A DNA stretch of 7,126 bases from Verrucomicrobiota bacterium (GCA_023426435.1 JAFAAS010000047.1:1-7126), one strand, 5' to 3'; counted from the stretch's first letter, positions 1 through 6,138 are shown. Numbers and translations are program-made. The notes: generated from the sequence alone by a model not told the origin.

Positions 1-209
1 CGCAAGTGCGTTTCCTGCCCGCATACTCGCCCGATCTGAACCCGATCGAAATGATGTGGAGCAAAGTAAAATCACTCCTCCGCAAAGCCCAAGCGCGCAC
101 TCACGACGAACTGCTCACCGCCATCGCGGCCGCCTTGCGCGCCGTCACCGCCTAGGACGCTCTCGGTTGGTTTGTCGCTTGTGGCTATAACTTTATTTAA
201 AACGCTCTA
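1..209 (+). mobile_element. Right end of an IS630-family insertion sequence (partial)
   Basis: The window opens inside an insertion sequence whose left part lies outside it. The visible part is the 3' end of an IS630-type (Tc1/mariner-like) transposase followed by a short AT-rich tail, TTTATTTAAAACGCTC at about 192-207. IS630 elements insert at TA dinucleotides, and the TA at 208-209 would be a natural outer boundary. That boundary is inferred, because the left inverted repeat is not in the window to pair with it. Confidence 0.6.
3..200 (+). pseudogene. IS630-family DDE transposase, C-terminal part with an internal stop
   Basis: The frame reads QVRFLPAYSPDLNPIEMMWS and continues with SKVKSLLRKAQARTHDELL. 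The SPDLNPIE block is the hallmark of IS630 / DDE_3 transposases and carries the last catalytic Glu of the DDE triad. The frame meets TAG at 153-155. Beyond it, the same frame continues as DALGWFVACGYNFI to TAA at 198-200, and a W-x3-CGY ending is what intact IS630 transposases usually have. The TAG therefore looks like a point mutation, for example of a Gln, Glu or Lys codon, that removes the last 14 residues. The catalytic Glu lies upstream of the stop, so some activity cannot be excluded. The 5' part is outside the window, so other lesions cannot be seen. If read strictly, the CDS ends at 155. Confidence 0.7.
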
Positions 210-229
210 ACGGAACGCTGTAAGCAAAG

Positions 230-259
230 AACCCCGACGCCGCTCACGGCATCGGGGTT
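230..259 (-). terminator. Hairpin terminator after the minus-strand gene cluster
   Basis: The arms are 230-242 and 247-259, giving a 13-bp stem with a 4-base loop. The only imperfect pair is a C/A mismatch when read on the plus strand, which becomes a G-U wobble in a minus-strand transcript. On the minus strand the stem is followed by CTTTGCTTA, a weak U-rich tail; on the plus strand no T-run follows. Both facts favour action on the minus strand, about 60 bases after the stop of the EF-hand gene. Confidence 0.6.
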
Positions 260-320
260 CAAGGGACTCTGGATCGCTTTCAGAACCCCCTTAACCGGCC
301 AAATCTTTCAATTGCTGCCG

Positions 321-575
321 CTACTCCGAATTCCGGGCCGCTTCCTTCTCCTTCTTCTTCTCCGCGCGCTTTTCCTTCTGCTTCTGTTTATCCGCCTCCC
401 ACGCCGCCGTCTCCGCCTCGTTTAACACGCCATCCTTGTCTTTATCGAAGCGCTTGAGCGTCGTCTTGCTCGGCGGTTTGTCCTTCTTCGCTTCTTCATC
501 GGCCAACACCGCAGGAACTGCCAGCACGCTGAAGCACGTGAGCAGGAAGGGGATAATCAGTTTTCGAGTTTTCAT
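321..575 (-). CDS. Small exported EF-hand protein with Lys/Glu-rich tail
   Basis: This 84-residue protein begins MKTRKLIIPFLL, a typical Sec signal peptide with a basic start, a hydrophobic core and a likely cleavage site VLA|DE after about residue 25. The mature part contains one canonical EF-hand loop, DKDKDGVLNEAE, at about residues 44-55. Asp at positions 1, 3 and 5, Gly at 6, Leu at 8 and Glu at 12 are all in place, so calcium binding is likely. The last 25 or so residues are a Lys/Glu/Ala-rich charged helix. Single EF-hand exported proteins of this kind are common in Verrucomicrobia and Planctomycetes, and their roles are mostly unknown. The start at 575 was chosen because it puts the signal peptide at the N-terminus. 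An in-frame ATG at 608 would add 11 polar residues in front of it. Neither start has a good Shine-Dalgarno sequence. The gene is last in the minus cluster, 72 bases after the HODM-like gene. Confidence 0.8.
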   Translation of the reverse strand: MKTRKLIIPFLLTCFSVLAVPAVLADEEAKKDKPPSKTTLKRFDKDKDGVLNEAETAAWEADKQKQKEKRAEKKKEKEAARNSE

Positions 576-610
576 GGACCGGCGCGACCATGTGCTTTCG
601 CCGGACATTG

Positions 611-639
611 GCGATATCTTTTATGCATAATCTTGGCAA
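611..639 (-). promoter_or_regulatory. Possible promoter of the EF-hand gene
   Basis: The gap between the HODM-like stop (648) and the EF-hand start (575) contains an AT-rich block. Read on the minus strand it shows TTGCCA at 639-634, a 17-base spacer, and TATCGC at 616-611. The -35 is good and the -10 is weak. If this is used, transcription would begin near the ATG at 608, which supports the downstream start at 575. The spacer contains the perfect palindrome TTATGCATAA (621-630). Confidence 0.25.
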
Positions 640-647
640 TTTCTGTG

Positions 648-1433
648 TCATGCCAGCGCCCGGACGAGCTCCGTGCGGATCCGCTCCAGACGCTTATACG
701 CCGCCATTTGCTCCGACATCGTAAGGAGCGCCCGCGCCAAGCCTCGCGCCGTCCGCTCATCCGCCTTCACCGCATCCAATCGATGCAACCGCACCCGAAT
801 CCCGAACAGCACCCCATCGCTCTCCGGCAACCGCGCCAGCATCTGATGCTCCACGCGCAGCCACAATCGCTCCAACTCCACCGGTAAAGTCGGACCCGCC
901 AGCCCCCGCGCCGGATGAAGATTCAACTCGTCCGTCGCCGCGATGCCCCAGTTGTCCCGCAAAAACCCCATCCCCGGCCGCATCCGCTCCATGAACTGCC
1001 GGATCGATCCTCCGATCGTCGAATTCAACGCCGGCACCACCCCGTGAATCTCTTCCATCGTCTGCCCAAGCTTCTCCTCCAACGCCCAACCGGTCGGAAA
1101 ACACAACGCCCCGCCCCGCAGCCGAAATCGCCCCTCCGCATCCGCCGACAACACCAGAAAATCCGGCTCAACTTCTCCCCCCAGCGTCTCCACCGCATTC
1201 GCCTCACTCACGCCCCATTCACGACACCACCCCGCAAATTCCCGCACCATCGGCTCACCTTCGCTCCGCACCACCGCATACCGGCCCGGCGTATCCGCAA
1301 TCCAACGACGCCGCTCCGCCCGCACCCGCCCGCTCGCGTCCTGCGCCGTGAAAAACGCCCGCGGCTCTCCGCGCCGCAACGTCAGCTGCAAACGAAAATC
1401 CTCATCCGGAAACAATCCCGCCAGTTCGCTCAC
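648..1433 (-). CDS. DUF3445 protein, heme-dependent oxidative N-demethylase (HODM) alpha-like
   Basis: The 261-residue protein carries the family signature in order: CFPTGW at about 111-116, then EEKLGQTMEEIH ending at His130, VPALN at 133-137, NWGI at 161-164, and LWLRVEHQMLARLPES at about 190-205. This matches DUF3445 (HODM alpha-like). In the characterised Pseudomonas enzyme, the alpha subunit is a PAS-like heme domain that oxidatively demethylates dimethylamine, with electrons delivered by flavin and iron-sulfur partner subunits. No such partners are present here, so the substrate cannot be stated. His130 in the conserved IH-x-x-VP block is a candidate heme-site residue (inference). No signal peptide is visible, so the protein is probably cytoplasmic. 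The start is taken at GTG 1433, with GGAAG ten bases upstream, because family-like sequence (SELAGLFPDEDF) begins there. The frame is open to an ATG at 1535, but those extra residues overlap the M16 gene and look like out-of-frame reading of it. Confidence 0.78.
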   Translation of the reverse strand: MSELAGLFPDEDFRLQLTLRRGEPRAFFTAQDASGRVRAERRRWIADTPGRYAVVRSEGEPMVREFAGWCREWGVSEANAVETLGGEVEPDFLVLSADAEGRFRLRGGALCFPTGWALEEKLGQTMEEIHGVVPALNSTIGGSIRQFMERMRPGMGFLRDNWGIAATDELNLHPARGLAGPTLPVELERLWLRVEHQMLARLPESDGVLFGIRVRLHRLDAVKADERTARGLARALLTMSEQMAAYKRLERIRTELVRALA

Positions 1434-1488
1434 ACGCGCCAAACTTCCCGCCTGCCCGCCCGCCGCGTCAACGTCGCCGCTCACGGCC

Positions 1489-4050
1489 TCACCACCAGCT
1501 GCACCCGCAACTCGGCCGAAAATACTTTTCCGCAAACGCCGCCAGATCCGCGATCTTCACCGCCTCGATCCGCGCGTCGTAATTCTTCCAGTCATTGATC
1601 GGCTGGCCTTGCAGCGCATTCAACGCCGCTTGCATCGCGCGCGACGAATTCGTCTGCAAACTCTGACGCCGCCCCGCCTTCAACCTCGCCTGACACCGCG
1701 CGAGCTCGACGTCCTCGACCTCACCCGCCCGCACGCGCGCGATCTCCGCATCGATCTCCGCCAGCACTTCCCCCTCCTTGCCCGGTTGCGTCCCCGCGAA
1801 GAAATAGAACATCCCCGCATCCAATCCCGTCACGCGCCCCGAACGCACGAAATACGCCAGCCCTTTTTCCTCGCGCACGCGTTCGAACAACCGCGACGCC
1901 ATCCCGCTGAACAACTCGTCCGCGACTTCGCCAATGTAGAAATCGTCCGCATGCACGCGCGGCCCGGGAAACGCCTGCAACACCACCGCCTGCTCGCGCG
2001 GTTGCTGCTCCACGAAATCGCCGCGCTCCGCCGGCAGTTTCGCTTTCGCATTCGCCTTCCCCGCCGGCGCCCCCGACTTCGGCAGCCGCGACAGAAACGC
2101 CTTCAACTTCGGCGTCAGCTTCCGCGGATCGAAATCTCCGGCCACCGCCAGCACCACATTCGGCCCAACCGCGAGCGCTCGATGCAGCGCCTTTAGATCT
2201 TCCGCGCGAATCGCCTTCACGCCGTCCTGCGTGCCTTGCGCATCATGCGCCAGCGGATGCGCCCCAAAAAACCTCTCACGCACCCGCTTCCGCGCGAGCG
2301 TCACCACGTCGTCATCGTCCTGCTGCAGCGCCGCCACCTGCGCATCCCGCTCGAGTTCCAGCGTCGTCTTCTTGAACGCCGGCGCGAGCAACGCCTCGCG
2401 CAAAATCTCCACCGCCCGCTCCACGTCCGTCGGCAAAACCTCCACCGCCAGCCCGACGCTGTTGTTGCCCGCCACCGGATGGAAACTTCCGCCGACCGAC
2501 TCGATAAACTCCGCGACTTCCGCCGCCCTCCGTTTGCGCGTGTCCTTCGTCAACATCGTCGACCACAACGCCGTCGCCCCGCGCTTCGCCGGATCCTCGA
2601 ACAACGGCCCGCCTTGCATCAACAATCGCAGATGCAGATTCGGCAAACGCCGGTCCGGCTGCAGCAACAGCCGCGCACCATTCGCCAGCCTGATCTCCGA
2701 AAAATCCGGCGGCGCACCTTCCTCGCTCGCATCCGCCACCGTCCGCACGTCCGACTCCGCCGGATTCAGCGAAATCGACGTCAGTCTCGAGGGCACCAGA
2801 TACCGCCTCAAAACCCGGACCAAATCCGCCGGCTTCGTCGCCGCGAGTTGCTCGAAATAAACCCGGCTGTGATCCAGATCGCCCACCACCACTTCCGCCG
2901 CGCCCAGCCGCGACGCCTGTCCGCTCATCGTTTTCCTCGTGTTGATCTCGCTCACCACGAGCTGCCGGATCGCCTTCTTCAATTCCGCCGGCTTGAAGCC
3001 ACGCGCCGCACAGCGCGCAAGCGTCCGCTCGATCGCCGTCGTCGCCGCCTGCCGTTTCTCCGGCTCGCAGGTGAACGAAATACAAAACAACCCCGTCGTG
3101 CCCGGATTCCAGCTCGACGCGTCGATCGTGTGCACCAGCCCCGCCTTCTCGCGTATCGCCTGCCACAATACAGAACTGTCCCCTCCTCCCAACACCCCCG
3201 CCAACAAATCCAGCGTCGGCGCATCTTCGTGCGTCAGTCCGGGAATCGGCCACGCCAGCGCCGCGCGCGTGATCTCCACGTCCTCGAAGCGATGCTCCGT
3301 TCGCGTTCCCAATTGCAGCGGCTCCGCCGGCACCAAGACCGGCGCCAGCCGCGCCCGCGGCACCACCCCGAAATGCTGCTCCACCGCCGCCCGCGTCGCC
3401 GCCACGTCGATATCGCCGACGATCACGACCACCAGATTGTTGGGCACGTATCGGGATCGATAATACGCCACCAGATCCTCGCGCGTGATTGCCGAGAAAA
3501 CATCGCGATGCCCGATGATCGGCTCGCGATACGGATGCTCGCGAAACGCCGTCGAAAAAAGCGATTCCCACAACCGATTGTCCGGATCGTCCTTCGTCAT
3601 CGCGATCTCCCGCAGGATGACGTCCTTCTCCTTCGCGCACTCGTCCGCCGGCAGCGTCGAATGCAACACCGCATCCGCGAGCAAATCGACCGCCACAGCC
3701 GTGTGCTCGCTCGGCAAATCGATGTAGTAAACCGTCCGATCGAAGGTCGTGTAAGCGTTGATGTAGCCGCCGTGCGCCTGCACCGTCGCCGAGATATCGC
3801 GCCCCGCCCGCCGCTCCGTGCCCTTGAACAGCATGTGTTCAAGATAGTGCGACAACCCCGCCCCCAAATGCGCTCCTTCGTGCGTGCTGCCGGTCTTCAC
3901 CCACACCTGCACCGAAGCCAGCGCCGCCGAGCGGTCCGGCTTCATGATCAACGTCAACCCATTCGGCAACACCGTCCGCTCCACCTGCTCCCGCCAGAAA
4001 GCGTCGAGCAATCGAAAATCCGCCGCAGCGGTCACAGCAACAGCACCCAT
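1489..4050 (-). CDS. Two-domain M16 family zinc metalloprotease (insulinase/pitrilysin-like)
   Basis: This 853-residue protein has two fused M16 halves. The N-terminal half has the inverted zinc motif HYLEH at residues 68-72, in the context GLSHYLEHMLFKGT. The third ligand is probably Glu148 (ILREIAM), 76 residues after His72, the classical M16 spacing. The C-terminal half (from about residue 440) lacks HxxEH, as usual for the inactive partner, but keeps the REEKGLAY motif near 726-733, which carries the Arg/Tyr pair used for substrate binding. There is no evident signal peptide, so it is probably a cytoplasmic peptidase that degrades peptides inside a clamshell. The start at 4050 is preceded by GAGGA six bases upstream; the in-frame ATG at 4092 lies inside the previous gene. 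The C-terminus looks frameshifted: it ends SCGCSWW, whereas a neighbouring frame gives LRVQLVVRP and stops at 1481-1483. It is 13 bases downstream of the TIGR04138 gene, in a likely operon. Confidence 0.92.
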   Translation of the reverse strand: MGAVAVTAAADFRLLDAFWREQVERTVLPNGLTLIMKPDRSAALASVQVWVKTGSTHEGAHLGAGLSHYLEHMLFKGTERRAGRDISATVQAHGGYINAYTTFDRTVYYIDLPSEHTAVAVDLLADAVLHSTLPADECAKEKDVILREIAMTKDDPDNRLWESLFSTAFREHPYREPIIGHRDVFSAITREDLVAYYRSRYVPNNLVVVIVGDIDVAATRAAVEQHFGVVPRARLAPVLVPAEPLQLGTRTEHRFEDVEITRAALAWPIPGLTHEDAPTLDLLAGVLGGGDSSVLWQAIREKAGLVHTIDASSWNPGTTGLFCISFTCEPEKRQAATTAIERTLARCAARGFKPAELKKAIRQLVVSEINTRKTMSGQASRLGAAEVVVGDLDHSRVYFEQLAATKPADLVRVLRRYLVPSRLTSISLNPAESDVRTVADASEEGAPPDFSEIRLANGARLLLQPDRRLPNLHLRLLMQGGPLFEDPAKRGATALWSTMLTKDTRKRRAAEVAEFIESVGGSFHPVAGNNSVGLAVEVLPTDVERAVEILREALLAPAFKKTTLELERDAQVAALQQDDDDVVTLARKRVRERFFGAHPLAHDAQGTQDGVKAIRAEDLKALHRALAVGPNVVLAVAGDFDPRKLTPKLKAFLSRLPKSGAPAGKANAKAKLPAERGDFVEQQPREQAVVLQAFPGPRVHADDFYIGEVADELFSGMASRLFERVREEKGLAYFVRSGRVTGLDAGMFYFFAGTQPGKEGEVLAEIDAEIARVRAGEVEDVELARCQARLKAGRRQSLQTNSSRAMQAALNALQGQPINDWKNYDARIEAVKIADLAAFAEKYFRPSCGCSWW

Positions 4051-4056
4051 GGCCCG

Positions 4057-4061
4057 TCCTC
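4057..4061 (-). promoter_or_regulatory. Ribosome binding site of the M16 protease gene
   Basis: GAGGA on the minus strand lies six bases before the ATG at 4050. It decides this start over the upstream in-frame ATG at 4092. It sits between the stop of the preceding gene (4064) and the start, as expected for translation of an operon message. Confidence 0.6.
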
Positions 4062-4063
4062 GC

Positions 4064-4516
4064 TCAGGCCGCCTCGACATTCGACGACCCACGGCGCGAT
4101 TTCTCCGGCAGGAAGGGTTTCACGAACGCTTCCTCAAACGTGTAAATATCCGCAAAATCCTCCCGGCGATCGCTGTCCGTTTTGCTGAAGACATTATACT
4201 CGATCAGATTGAACACGATCTCGCCGAAATCCGTGCACCGTCGCACGCCCCACGAATTCAAAACCGTTTTCGCCAGCGGCCCGTATTGATCGAGCGCGTA
4301 AACCCGCAGGCCTTCCAACAACTCCGGCCCGGAGACGTGACGCGACCGCCCGCCTTTCGCCCCCTCCTTCTTCCGCAACTCTTTGACGGTATAATCCAAG
4401 CCAAGCCGGATAAAATCGTAAGCTTTGCGATCGTAGCGAGGGTCCTCCTTGCAGATGAGGCCAACGACCTCTGCGAAATCCGGATCTTCCATGTTTGGGC
4501 GCGCGATGTAGCACAC
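4064..4516 (-). CDS. TIGR04138 (Minf_1886-type) family protein of unknown function
   Basis: This is a 150-residue soluble protein with no signal peptide or membrane segment. I recognise the family from DPRYDRKAYDFIRLGLDYT near the N-terminus, then HVSGPELLEGLRVYALDQYG, LNSWGVRRCTDFGEIVFNLIE and EDFADIYTFEEAF towards the C-terminus. These blocks match the conserved core of the PVC-associated family named after Methylacidiphilum Minf_1886. No biochemical function is established to my knowledge. The start at 4516 has only a weak purine stretch (AGAAAG) in front. An in-frame ATG at 4492, giving MEDPDFAEVV and 142 residues, fits the usual family N-terminus at least as well. It is the first gene of the minus cluster, divergent from the Fur-family gene and 13 bases upstream of the M16 protease. 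The Arg/Ser-rich last 15 residues are probably disordered. Confidence 0.85.
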   Translation of the reverse strand: MCYIARPNMEDPDFAEVVGLICKEDPRYDRKAYDFIRLGLDYTVKELRKKEGAKGGRSRHVSGPELLEGLRVYALDQYGPLAKTVLNSWGVRRCTDFGEIVFNLIEYNVFSKTDSDRREDFADIYTFEEAFVKPFLPEKSRRGSSNVEAA

Positions 4517-4571
4517 CGCTTTCTACCGCGCAACTAGCAAGCTGAGACTGCAACTCAAGCGCACGGACTTC

Positions 4572-4576
4572 AGGGA
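4572..4576 (+). promoter_or_regulatory. Candidate ribosome binding site for the long form of the Fur-family gene
   Basis: AGGGA lies eight bases before the ATG at 4585 and supports the longer start. The alternative ATG at 4645 has no recognisable Shine-Dalgarno sequence (GTTGTGAA precedes it). Confidence 0.4.
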
Positions 4577-4584
4577 AAGACCTG

Positions 4585-5136
4585 ATGCAAACCTATGATT
4601 ATTACCTCGAACGTTTACGCCGTCACTATGACACTAGTTGTGAAATGATCGCATCGACCCAGACCAACTCACCGCAGGCGGACAACTCCGCCGCCGGTAA
4701 AAACCAATCTCCCCTCAATCTCGCCTGCGCGCGCCTTAAAGCCGCCGGCCTGCGGATCACGCAACCCCGCATCGCCATCCTGACCGCCCTCATCAAGCGC
4801 GGCCAGCCCACCACGATCGAGCAGATCCACGCCGACCTCGAAAGCGGCTCCTGCGACCTCGTCACCGTTTATCGCTGCTTGAGCGCGTTCGAAGACATCG
4901 GCCTCGTCCGCCGCTCCTTCTACCACAACGGCACCAGCCTTTACGCGCTGAGCCTCGGCGAGGTTCATCCGTATCACGTCATCTGCAAGGAAACCAACCA
5001 GGTCCAGGAAATCGATCCCGAGACGACCGCCGAACTTCGCCGGAACGTCCAACAGATCGAAGATCTCCTGAAATCGCGCGGCTACAACAACGTCACGCAC
5101 GTCGTCGAGTTCTTCGGCCTCGCGCCCAAGAGCTGA
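4585..5136 (+). CDS. Fur-family metal- or peroxide-responsive transcriptional regulator
   Basis: The 183-residue frame has the Fur winged-helix domain at about 46-112: LRITQPRIAILTAL, then the recognition helix region TVYRCLSAFEDIGLVRR. The dimerisation and metal domain follows, with HPYHVIC at 128-134, Glu142 and a closing THVVEFFGL with His172. These residues could form the regulatory metal site (Fe, Mn or Zn). Unusually, both CxxC pairs of the structural zinc site are absent: the first reads CKET (134-137) and the C-terminal one reads GLAPKS. Sequence alone does not show whether it acts as Fur, PerR or Zur. The start is uncertain. ATG 4585 has AGGGA in front, but the first 60 bases are only 40% GC by my count and use codons unlike the rest, so ATG 4645 (163 residues) is a serious alternative. 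The gene is monocistronic, ends at a strong terminator, and faces the superoxide dismutase gene. Confidence 0.88.
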   Translation: MQTYDYYLERLRRHYDTSCEMIASTQTNSPQADNSAAGKNQSPLNLACARLKAAGLRITQPRIAILTALIKRGQPTTIEQIHADLESGSCDLVTVYRCLSAFEDIGLVRRSFYHNGTSLYALSLGEVHPYHVICKETNQVQEIDPETTAELRRNVQQIEDLLKSRGYNNVTHVVEFFGLAPKS

Positions 5137-5190
5137 TCGGCGCCCCGTCGGCGTCGCCTGCGCGACGATCGCCAGTGTCCATCTTCACCC

Positions 5191-5219
5191 ACGCGGGCCC
5201 TCGAGGCCCGCGTTTTTTT
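5191..5219 (+). terminator. Intrinsic terminator of the Fur-family gene
   Basis: A 9-bp GC-rich stem (ACGCGGGCC pairing with GGCCCGCGT) with loop CTCGA is followed by seven T residues (5213-5219). It is a textbook rho-independent terminator for the plus strand, about 55 bases after the stop at 5136. The minus strand has no T-run after the stem, so it probably serves the Fur-family gene only. Confidence 0.9.
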
Positions 5220-5227
5220 GTATCCAA

Positions 5228-5248
5228 CCGGGCGCTACAAACGCCCGG
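5228..5248 (-). terminator. Possible hairpin after the superoxide dismutase gene
   Basis: CCGGGCG (5228-5234) pairs with CGCCCGG (5242-5248) in a 7-bp stem with a 7-base loop, 11 bases after the dismutase stop. On the minus strand only TTGGATA follows rather than a T-run. It could therefore be a weak terminator or a 3' stabilising hairpin. Confidence 0.35.
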
Positions 5249-5259
5249 CGCCCCCTTCC

Positions 5260-6024
5260 TCAGGCCGTCATCGCATCGCGATGGTTTTCGCCGACCTGCG
5301 TCCAATTCACGATATTCCAAAACGCCTGCACGTAATCGCCCCGGCGATTCTGATACTTCAAATAATACGCGTGCTCCCACACATCCAGCCCGAGCACCGG
5401 CGTCGCACCTTCCATCAACGGCGAATCCTGGTTCGCGGTCGAATGCACCTGCAGCGCACCGTCCTTCACGCTCAACCACGCCCAGCCGCTCCCAAATCGC
5501 TTCGCCGCCGCGTCCGCGAACTGCGTCTTGAACGCCTCCACCGACCCAAACGCCTTCGTCAACGCCTGCTCCAACGGCCCACCCGGCTTCCGCTCGCCGC
5601 CCGGCGCGATCACCCGCCAGAACAACGCGTGGTTCGCATGCCCGCCGACATTATTCCTCACCGTCGTCCGAATCGCTTCCGGCACGCGATTGATGTTCCG
5701 CAACAGTCCCGGCAGCGACTGCTTCCGCAAATCCGGATAATTCGCCAGCGCGTTGTTCGCCGTGTTCACATAAGCCTGATGGTGCTTCGTATGATGAATC
5801 TCCATCGTCCGCGCATCGATATGCGGCTCGAGCGCATCATACGCATAACCCAGGGGCGGCAGCGAAAACGCCTGATCCGGCAACGGCGTCGTGCCCTCCG
5901 CCGGCGCCGCCTTCTCCGCTCCAAACATCGACAGCGGCATCCCGCCCAGTCCCAACAGCGCGGCTCCCGCGCCCAATGTCTTCACCACTTCACGCCGCGA
6001 CAAACCACCTGGGGAAACATTCAT
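5260..6024 (-). CDS. sodA: Tat-exported superoxide dismutase, Mn-type of the Fe/Mn family
   Basis: It converts superoxide to hydrogen peroxide and oxygen. The 254-residue protein has about 50 extra N-terminal residues beyond cytosolic SODs, containing a twin-arginine signal: SRREVVK at 9-15, then a Gly/Ala/Leu core. Export to the periplasm, or across the inner membrane, is therefore likely. The enzyme begins near LPPLGYAYDALEP (55-67). The four metal ligands are present: His77 (EIHHTKHH), His132 (GGHANHALFW), and Asp214 and His218 (DVWEHAYY). Tyr85 is the second-sphere tyrosine. Gly128 together with Gln199 (STANQDSP) is the Mn-type arrangement of the active-site glutamine, though a cambialistic enzyme is possible. 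The start at 6024 keeps the Tat motif near the N-terminus; GGAG lies about 13 bases upstream, so the ribosome site is weak. The gene converges with the Fur-family gene and diverges from the TIM-barrel gene. Confidence 0.95.
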   Translation of the reverse strand: MNVSPGGLSRREVVKTLGAGAALLGLGGMPLSMFGAEKAAPAEGTTPLPDQAFSLPPLGYAYDALEPHIDARTMEIHHTKHHQAYVNTANNALANYPDLRKQSLPGLLRNINRVPEAIRTTVRNNVGGHANHALFWRVIAPGGERKPGGPLEQALTKAFGSVEAFKTQFADAAAKRFGSGWAWLSVKDGALQVHSTANQDSPLMEGATPVLGLDVWEHAYYLKYQNRRGDYVQAFWNIVNWTQVGENHRDAMTA

Positions 6025-6138
6025 GCGTCGACGCTAACTCCGCTAACGCGAGATGCAAGTGGGCCTTGCCAATCGCTCCTGCCGGAATTGCTGTAGCTTT
6101 TCCTCCGGCATTTTGCCGATCCACCCCACCCTCCTGTT
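6025..6138. other. Divergent intergenic region between two Tat-exported protein genes
   Basis: These 114 bases must hold the start signals for the superoxide dismutase gene (minus) and the TIM-barrel gene (plus). No convincing -35/-10 pair or operator was found on either strand. A short direct repeat, TTAGCG-GAG-TTAGCG read on the minus strand, lies just upstream of the dismutase start. The plus gene has no purine-rich site before its ATG; the sequence there is C-rich. Confidence 0.4.

Noticed and set aside
495..520. Possible lipobox (LLTC) in the EF-hand protein signal peptide
   Set aside because: Thr before Cys is a poor lipobox fit and a hydrophobic core continues after it; a signal peptidase I site VLA|DE fits better.
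1434..1535. N-terminal extension of the HODM-like protein to ATG 1535
   Set aside because: The extra residues are Gly/Ala-rich, overlap the M16 end out of frame, and family-like sequence begins only at the GTG at 1433.
915..2196. Two plus-strand open frames opposite the HODM-like and M16 genes
   Set aside because: They are Arg/Pro-rich antisense translations with no start signals and no family motifs.
2312..3640. Minus-strand open frame of 442 codons within the M16 gene
   Set aside because: It is a Gly/Ala/Arg-rich shifted frame of the same strand and overlaps the real protease entirely.
2236..4188. Long plus-strand open frame of 650 codons opposite the M16 gene
   Set aside because: Its translation is Arg/His/Pro-rich with no recognisable domain, while the minus frame encodes a complete M16 protease. 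It is a GC-driven antisense shadow.
5152..5167. Small 6-bp hairpin just after the Fur-family stop
   Set aside because: It is short and has no T-run, as expected by chance in GC-rich DNA; the real terminator is at 5191-5219.
5218..6096. Plus-strand open frame of 292 codons opposite the superoxide dismutase
   Set aside because: It is an Arg/His-rich antisense shadow starting inside the terminator region; the dismutase with all ligands is on the minus strand.
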